Shown here piece after piece: positions 9,394-15,850 of a stretch of 64,000 nucleotides of DNA; the first letter of the stretch is position 1, and each line of letters starts with the position of its first letter. Origin of the DNA: Methylotenera_A aquatica (GTDB lineage Bacteria > Pseudomonadota > Gammaproteobacteria > Burkholderiales > Methylophilaceae); assembly GCA_965601485.1 (NCBI GenBank), contig OZ271846.1, forward strand, positions 2,062,251 to 2,126,250, read 5' to 3'. Both the position numbers and the translations under genes were made by a program. The notes under the pieces are model-generated. The model ran no database searches. It was not told the origin of the DNA and worked only from the letters and a program-made list of their open reading frames with translations.

Positions 9394-9768
9394 TTTGGCT
9401 CATTAGGTTTTCCACATTTTGCCACTTACTGTGCCAGCAAATTTGCCGTACATGGCTTTTCACAAGCCTTAAGGCGCGAGTTAGTAAACACTCACATCGG
9501 CGTCACCTATATAGCCCCGCGTAGTATAAAAACCGATATGAACGATGCAAACACCGTAGCCATGTGGGCGAAAAGTGGTAACGCGATGGATAGTGCTGAT
9601 AAAGTCGCCAGAATTATTGTGCAAGCACTTGAGAAAGAAAGGCAGGAAGTATTTATTGGTCAGCCGCAATCGTTTTTTGCTTGGCTAAACGGGGTATTAC
9701 CAAAAGTGGTGAATTATGGCCTTAAAAAACAAACAGCGCTTGCTGCGCCGTTTGCTAAAAAATCGTGA
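9380..9768 (+). pseudogene. C-terminal remnant of a short-chain dehydrogenase/reductase
   Basis: From about 9385 the forward frame encodes the second half of an SDR enzyme. It keeps the catalytic YxxxK motif as YCASKFAVHGFSQALRREL and the substrate-side tail, but lacks the N-terminal TGxxxGxG NAD(P) site. The nominal ATG at 9349 and the next 11 codons are antisense to the NtrC remnant, so they are not native. The fragment could still be translated from that chimeric start but should not bind cofactor. Confidence 0.8.
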
Positions 9769-9773
9769 CTAAA

Positions 9774-9914
9774 CTATAAATAAAGCACTGCTGGAAATAC
9801 GGTGATAGCGAATACAAATACTACCCACTCCATATTCCAACGCTCTAAATGACCAGTAAAATGTAGTGCTAGTACACCGATGGCCAGCGCATAATAAAGT
9901 GCAATAAATACCAT
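9774..9914 (-). CDS. 46-residue predicted membrane protein
   Basis: A short frame too small for most gene callers. It starts at ATG 9914 with AGGT eight bases upstream and ends at TAG 9774. The product has two hydrophobic segments (ALYYALAIGVLALHF and WVVFVFAITVFPAVLYL) separated by a short polar loop, HLERWNMEW, so it could form a helical hairpin in the membrane. It lies convergent with the SDR remnant and divergent from thiC. I do not recognise a family, and function is unknown. Confidence 0.5.
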   Translation of the reverse strand: MVFIALYYALAIGVLALHFTGHLERWNMEWVVFVFAITVFPAVLYL

Positions 9915-10058
9915 AATTTACCTGTTTAGTTATGTTTTGAGTAATTATTGATATTTATAACATTTTTTAACAAAAAAAACTAAAATTTGTTATTGCACCA
10001 ACAGAATTTAAGCCCCGTTTTCATGCCGATTTGTAAGTCGCCTGCTTAAAGGCATTTC

Positions 10059-10087
10059 TTGCGCTTTTAGCCTTTTTCGCGTACATT
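10059..10087 (+). promoter_or_regulatory. possible thiC promoter
   Basis: TTGCGC (10059-10064) and TACATT (10082-10087) are separated by 17 bp and lie about 10 bp before the riboswitch. Each hexamer is only a partial match to sigma-70 consensus, so this is a placement guess supported mainly by position. Confidence 0.3.
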
Positions 10088-10097
10088 GTTAAGAATG

Positions 10098-10236
10098 CTA
10101 GGGGTCTGTTTTTTGCTTTTATTCACTTAATTAAAGCAAAGTCAGTGAGAATCACCCTTTGAACCTGATGCGGGTAATGCCGCCGTAGGAAAGCGCTCCG
10201 TCATGCTTCCTATGCCATTTAAAATAGGAACGCCTC
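10098..10236 (+). ncRNA. TPP riboswitch (THI element) with translational expression platform
   Basis: The thi-box signatures are present in order: GGGGTCTG, a variable stem, GTGAGA, ACCCTTTGAACCTGATGCGG, TAATGCCGCCGTAGG. Together they form the thiamine pyrophosphate aptamer, ending near 10194. Downstream, TTCCTAT at 10207-10213 can pair with ATAGGAA at 10224-10230, which contains the thiC ribosome-binding site. The same anti-SD strand can instead pair with TAGGAAAGC at 10186-10194 at the aptamer's 3' edge. This suggests ligand-controlled translation initiation. There is no U-run before the ATG, which argues against a terminator mechanism. Confidence 0.93.
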
Positions 10237-12132
10237 ATGAACGCTACCGATAAAAATCTGCACAAAAATCTTGCCAAATTTACTGGCGAAACCGCTGAAA
10301 TTGATCCAGACACCAAAAAGCCTTTTGCTAATTCGCGCAAGGTGTACATTCAAGGCAGCCGCCCTGATATTCAAGTGCCGTTTCGCGAAATTAGTTTAAG
10401 CGACACGCCTTCACAATTTGGCGCCGAAAAAAACCCGCCAGTAATGGTGTATGACACCTCTGGCGTTTACACCGATCCAACCGTAGAAGTGGATATTCGT
10501 AACGGCTTGCCAGCAATGCGCGCCGCTTGGATTATGGAACGCGGTGATGTTGAACAATTAGACGGCCCAAGTTCAGAGTTTGGCCAACAACGAAAAACTG
10601 ACCCAGAATTAGCGGCTATGCGCTTTAATTTAACGCGCAAACCCTTGCGTGCAAAAGTAGGTGCAAACGTCAGCCAAATGCATTACGCACGCAAAGGCAT
10701 CATCACGCCAGAGATGGAATATATCGCCATTCGCGAAAATCAACGCCGTGAAAATATGAGCGAGATGCTACAGAAACAGCATAATGGTCATGATTTTGGT
10801 GCCAGCATCCCCGCTGTAATTACACCTGAATTTGTGCGTTCTGAAGTGGCTTTAGGCCGTGCGATTATTCCTGTCAACATTAACCACCCAGAAATCGAGC
10901 CAATGATTATTGGCCGTAATTTCTTGGTTAAAATCAATGCCAATATTGGTAACTCTGCATTAGGTTCTTCTATCTCGGAAGAAGTAGAAAAAATGGTGTG
11001 GGGCACACGTTGGGGTGGTGATACCGTGATGGATTTATCTACGGGTAAAAACATTCACGAAACGCGTGAGTGGATTATCCGCAACTCACCAGTGCCAATT
11101 GGCACCGTGCCAATTTATCAAGCGTTAGAAAAAGTAAACGGCAAAGCTGAAGATTTAACGTGGGAAATTTTCCGCGATACTTTGATTGAGCAAGCAGAAC
11201 AAGGTGTGGATTACTTTACCATTCATGCAGGCGTTCGTTTGGCTTACATTCCAATGACGGCAAAACGCATGACAGGTATTGTGTCACGCGGCGGTTCGAT
11301 TATGGCGAAATGGTGTTTAGCGCATCATAAAGAGTCGTTCTTGTATGAGCATTTTGAAGACATCTGCGAAATCATGAAGCAGTATGACGTGGCCTTTAGC
11401 TTAGGTGATGGTTTACGCCCAGGCTCAATTTACGATGCTAACGACGAAGCGCAATTTGCTGAATTGAAAACATTGGGTGAGCTTACGAAAATCGCTTGGA
11501 AGCACGATGTGCAATGCATGATCGAAGGTCCGGGTCACGTGCCGATGCATCTGATTAAAGAAAATATGGAGCTGCAATTAGAGCATTGCGGTGAAGCTCC
11601 TTTTTACACATTGGGCCCATTAACAACAGATATTGCACCAGGCTATGACCACATCACCTCTGGTATCGGTGCCGCCATGATTGGCTGGTACGGCTGTGCC
11701 ATGCTTTGCTACGTAACGCCAAAAGAACACTTAGGCTTGCCAGATAAAGAGGATGTGCGCGTGGGTATCATCACCTACAAAATTGCAGCACATGCAGCTG
11801 ACTTAGCCAAAGGCCACCCCGGCGCGCAGATTCGTGACAATGCTTTATCTAAAGCTCGTTTTGAATTCCGCTGGGATGACCAATTTAACTTGGGTCTCGA
11901 CCCTGAAAAAGCTAAGGAATTTCACGATGAAACATTACCACAAGAGGGCGCCAAACAAGCGCACTTTTGCTCAATGTGTGGTCCGCATTTCTGTTCCATG
12001 AAAATATCGCAAGACGTACGTGATTACGCCGCTGAGCAAGGCATTGGTGAACAAGAAGCGCTACAAAAAGGCATGCAAGAGAAAGCGATTGAGTTTGTAA
12101 AAAAAGGTTCTGAAGTTTATCAAAAAGTATAG
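10237..12132 (+). CDS. thiC: phosphomethylpyrimidine synthase
   Basis: ThiC is a radical-SAM enzyme that converts aminoimidazole ribotide to HMP-phosphate, the pyrimidine half of thiamine. The 631-residue length is standard for proteobacteria. The C-terminal CxxCxxxxC cluster motif is seen at Cys578, Cys581 and Cys586, and the conserved GPGHVPMH and GPLTTDIAPGYDHI segments are intact. The start at 10237 follows AGGAACG, the site gated by the upstream TPP riboswitch. A strong intrinsic terminator follows, so it appears to be transcribed alone. Confidence 0.98.
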   Translation: MNATDKNLHKNLAKFTGETAEIDPDTKKPFANSRKVYIQGSRPDIQVPFREISLSDTPSQFGAEKNPPVMVYDTSGVYTDPTVEVDIRNGLPAMRAAWIMERGDVEQLDGPSSEFGQQRKTDPELAAMRFNLTRKPLRAKVGANVSQMHYARKGIITPEMEYIAIRENQRRENMSEMLQKQHNGHDFGASIPAVITPEFVRSEVALGRAIIPVNINHPEIEPMIIGRNFLVKINANIGNSALGSSISEEVEKMVWGTRWGGDTVMDLSTGKNIHETREWIIRNSPVPIGTVPIYQALEKVNGKAEDLTWEIFRDTLIEQAEQGVDYFTIHAGVRLAYIPMTAKRMTGIVSRGGSIMAKWCLAHHKESFLYEHFEDICEIMKQYDVAFSLGDGLRPGSIYDANDEAQFAELKTLGELTKIAWKHDVQCMIEGPGHVPMHLIKENMELQLEHCGEAPFYTLGPLTTDIAPGYDHITSGIGAAMIGWYGCAMLCYVTPKEHLGLPDKEDVRVGIITYKIAAHAADLAKGHPGAQIRDNALSKARFEFRWDDQFNLGLDPEKAKEFHDETLPQEGAKQAHFCSMCGPHFCSMKISQDVRDYAAEQGIGEQEALQKGMQEKAIEFVKKGSEVYQKV

Positions 12133-12157
12133 TTGCTATTAGATATCTTAAGTAATT

Positions 12158-12186
12158 AAAAAAGCCAGCTATGCTGGCTTTTTTGT
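12158..12186 (+). terminator. intrinsic terminator of thiC
   Basis: Stem AAAAAAGCCAGC / GCTGGCTTTTTT with a three-base TAT loop and a T-run, 26 bp after the thiC stop. Confidence 0.9.
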
Positions 12187-12189
12187 TGG

Positions 12190-12464
12190 AAGGCTCAAAC
12201 CCTTAAGGAAAACTAAGGAAAAATGAAGCAGTTATTACTTCTCTATAGATTTATCTTTAAAATTACCTAAAGGAAGATATCTAGGATTGTGTGCTTAATT
12301 CCTATCTCAAACCCTACTTTTTATCGTTTGACATACGTGCAACATCGCCATTCGGCGCAACAATTGCATAATTAAGCCTCTTTTTTTAGAACAATCACAC
12401 TTTGGGATAGCCGCTTCAACAAGCGTATAATCCGTTTATTCATTTTTGTAGTTAGCTAAATATT
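12190..12464. other. intergenic region, thiC to pseudouridine synthase
   Basis: No convincing gene. A 15-codon frame at 12222 has a good TAAGGAAAA upstream but no other support. The stretch presumably holds the promoter of the downstream gene; I could not place it confidently. Confidence 0.3.
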
Positions 12465-13775
12465 TTGACCACTATTAAAATCATCAAAAAACCAAATGAT
12501 GCGTCAATAGCCATCAAAACGCCTGTGCGCCGCGCTGATCCATCCAAGCGTGATAGAAGACAAGCACCACCTAAAACTGTGGCTAAAGCAGACGATGCTC
12601 AAGCTTATTCAAAAGACAAAGTGGATTCAAGCGTTCGTGGGAATGACGCATTTGATGTTGGTGGCCGTACAAACGCGGCTAACGAGAACAGGCCTGCTGA
12701 GCCTACAAAAACGTCAGATAGCGCTCGTCAGCGTAATCACCGCTTTGATGGAAAAGCCCATGGTGAGCCATTTGCGGAGCAGTCTGTTGATAAGACTGAA
12801 GAAAATCGTTCACTTAGAAGCACATTAAGAGCGAAACCAGAAAGCGAACCAAAACAACACAAACCAGCGGGTGTGGATACGCGTATCACACCGCATCCAG
12901 ACAAAAATGAGCCGCAATATCGCCAGGCGCCGCGCCGTGGTGGCAAGGTACGCGATGGTTATGATGCGGTTGCCACCCCACGATATGGCGCGGCAGCAAA
13001 AGCGGCTTATAAATCTTCTCCTGTTAACTTAGATATGCCGCGCCTTTCAAAAGTGATGGCAGAACGCGGTATTTGTTCGCGCCGCGAGGCAGACGAATGG
13101 ATTGTAAATGGTTGGGTAAAAGTCGATGGCGTGATTATGGAAACGCTGGGCACGCGCATTAAGCCTGATGCGGAAATTGTGATTAGTGGTTACGCCTATG
13201 AACAGCAAGCAGAACAAGTGACGATATTGCTACATAAACCTGTGGGCTATGTGAGCGGGCAAGCGGAAGATGGTTATCAGCCTGCGATTGTGTTGGTTCA
13301 TCCCGATAATGAATGGATGGATGACCCCGATTTAAATGACTTCAACGCAAAAGAATTTCAGCGCGGATTTTTGCATGGTTTAGCACCAGCAGGCCGCTTA
13401 GATATTGATTCAACGGGTTTGTTAGTACTCACTCAAGATGGCCGTATTGCGCGGCATTTAATTGGCGAAGATTCATCGGTTGAAAAAGAATATTTGGTGC
13501 GTGTTGAAGGCACATTGAGCGATGCAAATTTGCAGCGTTTAAATCATGGTTTAAGCTTAGATGGTGAAAAATTGAAGCCTGCCAAAGTGAGCTGGCAGAA
13601 TGAAGACCAATTGCGCTTTGTATTGCGTGAAGGAAAAAAACGTCAGATTCGCCGCATGTGCGAAATGGTTGGCTTATTTGTAGTGGGCTTAAAACGTGTG
13701 CGTATTGGCAGCGTAAATTTGGGCAAATTGCCGCAAGGTCAATGGCGTTATTTAAGAGAGAACGAACGCTTTTAA
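12465..13775 (+). CDS. rRNA pseudouridine synthase, RsuA/RluB/RluF family
   Basis: Converts a specific rRNA uridine to pseudouridine. After a long charged, low-complexity N-terminal extension of about 190 residues, an S4 RNA-binding domain begins at Met191 (LSKVMAERGICSRREADEWI). The catalytic domain follows, with GRLDIDSTGLLVL placing the nucleophilic Asp at residue 313. The LSK...CSRREAD and RVRIGSVNLGKLP patterns look closest to RluF, but RluB cannot be excluded. The only upstream start is TTG at 12465; the next in-frame ATG is at the S4 domain (13035). Part of the extension (12622-12646) resembles a dispersed intergenic repeat read in frame. Confidence 0.88.
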   Translation: MTTIKIIKKPNDASIAIKTPVRRADPSKRDRRQAPPKTVAKADDAQAYSKDKVDSSVRGNDAFDVGGRTNAANENRPAEPTKTSDSARQRNHRFDGKAHGEPFAEQSVDKTEENRSLRSTLRAKPESEPKQHKPAGVDTRITPHPDKNEPQYRQAPRRGGKVRDGYDAVATPRYGAAAKAAYKSSPVNLDMPRLSKVMAERGICSRREADEWIVNGWVKVDGVIMETLGTRIKPDAEIVISGYAYEQQAEQVTILLHKPVGYVSGQAEDGYQPAIVLVHPDNEWMDDPDLNDFNAKEFQRGFLHGLAPAGRLDIDSTGLLVLTQDGRIARHLIGEDSSVEKEYLVRVEGTLSDANLQRLNHGLSLDGEKLKPAKVSWQNEDQLRFVLREGKKRQIRRMCEMVGLFVVGLKRVRIGSVNLGKLPQGQWRYLRENERF

Positions 13776-13814
13776 CACAAAATTTCAGCAATTAATTAGT
13801 ACATTAAGTAATAT

Positions 13815-13850
13815 AAAACGCGCAGTATTGATGCAGAGCGTTTTAATAGT
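13815..13850 (+). terminator. likely terminator of the pseudouridine synthase gene
   Basis: AAAACGC (13815-13821) pairs with GCGTTTT (13838-13844) across a 16-base loop and is followed by a T-rich tract. It abuts the 3' end of the cyanase pseudogene on the other strand. Confidence 0.55.
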
Positions 13851-13852
13851 TT

Positions 13853-14313
13853 TTAAAAAATGTCAGCGCTATAATACATTTTATAAGGCAAAAACGTACC
13901 GTTTAATACAATTTTCACGTGTTCACCCATTGGGTATGCCTCACGTTGAATATCCATCTTAAAATCAATCGCGCTAATAATGGCATCGCCAAATTCTTCA
14001 TGAATCAGCGATTTTATTGTGGTGCAATACACATTAATTAATTCATAAAAAAAGTTTAGCTGCAGATCTGTCGGTGCAGCCGTGGTCAAGCTGACTTTGT
14101 AAGGCATCACTTGTAGCAATGCTAACGTTTGTGCTGGCAATTCAAGCGTATCATCAATGGTTGTAGCTTGCGATTCGTTTAGCGTCATTTATCCCGTCAA
14201 TACAGCGGTAGTCCATTTCTTGGATAAGCTAATTTTATTGGCAATATCCAACCATGTGAACCCATTGCTTTTTTATTGATAATAATCATCTCAGTGGCAT
14301 CATGGCGATTCAT
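13853..14313 (-). pseudogene. cynS: cyanase pseudogene
   Basis: Cyanase degrades cyanate with bicarbonate to ammonia and CO2. Read across frames, the minus strand encodes a full-length cyanase of about 153 codons. It begins with ATG at 14313 (MNRHDATEMIII), then TWLDIANKISLSKKWTTAV in another frame, then the catalytic domain NVYCTTIKSLIHEEFGDAII. One base appears lost in the A-run near 14270. An in-frame TAA at 14189-14191 replaces the Gln expected in the LTGQMTL motif. The E. coli catalytic Arg96 position is Phe (NFFYE), although the Glu and Ser of the triad remain. The open 111-codon frame from 14188 is only the C-terminal part. Confidence 0.88.
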
Positions 14314-14477
14314 ATTTATTACATTGTAAAAGTTTGTAAAAATTTTAGGCCTAGTTGTTTTTGTATAGGCAGCTAATGTACTATTTGGCATATATAGATG
14401 CGGCACATAGCTTGTTGCTTGTTGCTTGTAAGAGAAGCATACATTTTGTCAATTCAACATTATTACGGGAAAAACAA

Positions 14478-14867
14478 ATGGGTTTATTTGATAGCGTAGC
14501 AGGGGCAATGTTGGGCAAACTAGGCGGCGCAAAAGGCAATGTGGGACAAGTTGCTTTGGATTTACTTAATCAAAACGGCGGCTTAAGTGGTGTTTTAGAT
14601 AAATTTAAACAAGGTGGTTTGGGCGAAGTGGCTGCCTCATGGGTAGGCAAAGGCGAAAATATGCCAATCTCTGCAGACCAAATTGCCAGCTTACTGGGCA
14701 ATGGTCAATTAGCCGAAATGGCGGCTAAATTTCATATTAATCCAGAGACATTAAGCGCACAAATTGCTCTTCACTTGCCTGGCATGGTGGATAAATTAAC
14801 GCCAGATGGCGAAGTATCCGCGGAATCAGGCAATATCTTATCTACGTTATTAGGTATCTTGAAGTAA
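14478..14867 (+). CDS. YidB-family (DUF937) protein
   Basis: A 129-residue protein of the YidB/DUF937 type, function unknown. It opens MGLFDSVAGAMLGKLGG and contains glycine-rich helices and a C-terminal PDGEVSAESGNILSTLLGIL segment typical of the family. I chose the ATG at 14478, preceded by ACGGGAAAAA, over an ATG at 14355 because the extra residues are not family-like. It stands alone between the cyanase pseudogene and uppP and is followed by two hairpins. Confidence 0.82.
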   Translation: MGLFDSVAGAMLGKLGGAKGNVGQVALDLLNQNGGLSGVLDKFKQGGLGEVAASWVGKGENMPISADQIASLLGNGQLAEMAAKFHINPETLSAQIALHLPGMVDKLTPDGEVSAESGNILSTLLGILK

Positions 14868-14880
14868 TCAGCGCCTTTTT

Positions 14881-14933
14881 AACCTCACAAGAGGTTAAAA
14901 CTACAAAGGGTGCTAACGCACCCTTTGTAGTTT
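14881..14933 (+). terminator. two consecutive hairpins between the yidB-like gene and uppP
   Basis: First hairpin AACCTC-ACAA-GAGGTT (14881-14896). The second has a 16-bp perfect stem, AAACTACAAAGGGTGC / GCACCCTTTGTAGTTT, with loop TAAC (14898-14933). The second is very stable but followed by only three Ts, so termination is likely but not textbook. Confidence 0.6.
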
Positions 14934-14979
14934 GGTAAACCTGATAAAATGCAGGTCAATTATTAAAAAAATATCAATT

Positions 14980-15780
14980 ATGGATTTAATGCTACTTATA
15001 AAAACTATCATCATGGGCTTAGTGGAGGGTACGACTGAATTTTTACCCATCAGCAGCACTGGCCATTTAATTATTGTCGGTGATATTCTAAGATTTTTAA
15101 GCAAAGAAAAACGCGATGTTTTTGAGATTATCATTCAACTTGGCGCCATTTTAGCAGTTTGCTGGGCGTTTAAACAACGCCTGTTAGACACTGTCACCAA
15201 CCTGACCAAAGAGTCTAAAGCGCAGCATTTTGTACGTAACTTATTAATTGCGTTTGTGCCAGCTGCTTTATTGGGATTGGCTTTTCACCGCGTGATTAAG
15301 GAATATTTATTTTCACCATTTACAGTTGCGATTGCTTTAATAGTGGGTGGATTTGCTATTTTACTAATTGAAAAATTACCGCTTAAAACCCTCACACAAA
15401 GTGTAGATGACATCAGTAGAAAGCAAGCCTTACAAATTGGTTTTGCCCAAGCCTTAGCCCTAGTGCCTGGCGTTTCGCGGGCTGGCGCCACCATTTTGGG
15501 TGGCATGGTATTCGGGCTAAACCGTAAGGTAGCCACTGAGTTTTCCTTCTTTTTGGCTATTCCTATTATGTTTGCCGCCACAGGTTTTGATTTACTTAAA
15601 AGCTGGCACTTATTGAATGCTGACGATTTAATGGTGTTTGCCATTGGTTTTATAACGGCATTTTTATCGGCTTTAATTGCGGTTAAGTTTTTAATTCGCT
15701 TTGTGCAAACGCATAATTTTGTGCCGTTTGCATGGTATCGCATTGTGTTTGGCGTGGTTGTATTATGGTACTTTTGGTAA
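14980..15780 (+). CDS. uppP: undecaprenyl-diphosphatase
   Basis: UppP (BacA) dephosphorylates undecaprenyl diphosphate, recycling the lipid carrier for peptidoglycan and other surface polymers; overexpression is known to give bacitracin resistance. The polytopic 266-residue protein shows the family motifs GLVEGTTEFLPISSTGHL near the N-terminus and ALVPGVSRAGATILGGM in the second half. The ATG at 14980 matches the family start; the frame opens earlier, at 14932. No clear Shine-Dalgarno is visible before it. Confidence 0.95.
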   Translation: MDLMLLIKTIIMGLVEGTTEFLPISSTGHLIIVGDILRFLSKEKRDVFEIIIQLGAILAVCWAFKQRLLDTVTNLTKESKAQHFVRNLLIAFVPAALLGLAFHRVIKEYLFSPFTVAIALIVGGFAILLIEKLPLKTLTQSVDDISRKQALQIGFAQALALVPGVSRAGATILGGMVFGLNRKVATEFSFFLAIPIMFAATGFDLLKSWHLLNADDLMVFAIGFITAFLSALIAVKFLIRFVQTHNFVPFAWYRIVFGVVVLWYFW

Positions 15781-15850
15781 AGCCAAATTATTTTTCATTG
15801 GCTGGATTTGATTTAAGTATTTTTGACTCTGGCCTGAAAAGAGAAATAAG

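Noticed and set aside
9349..9768. Apparent complete 139-residue oxidoreductase
   Set aside because: The first dozen codons are antisense to an NtrC-type remnant and the cofactor-binding half is missing; it is a deletion chimera.
13853..14188. Apparent intact 111-residue cyanase-like protein
   Set aside because: It is only the C-terminal domain; the N-terminal domain is present upstream but separated by a stop and a frameshift.
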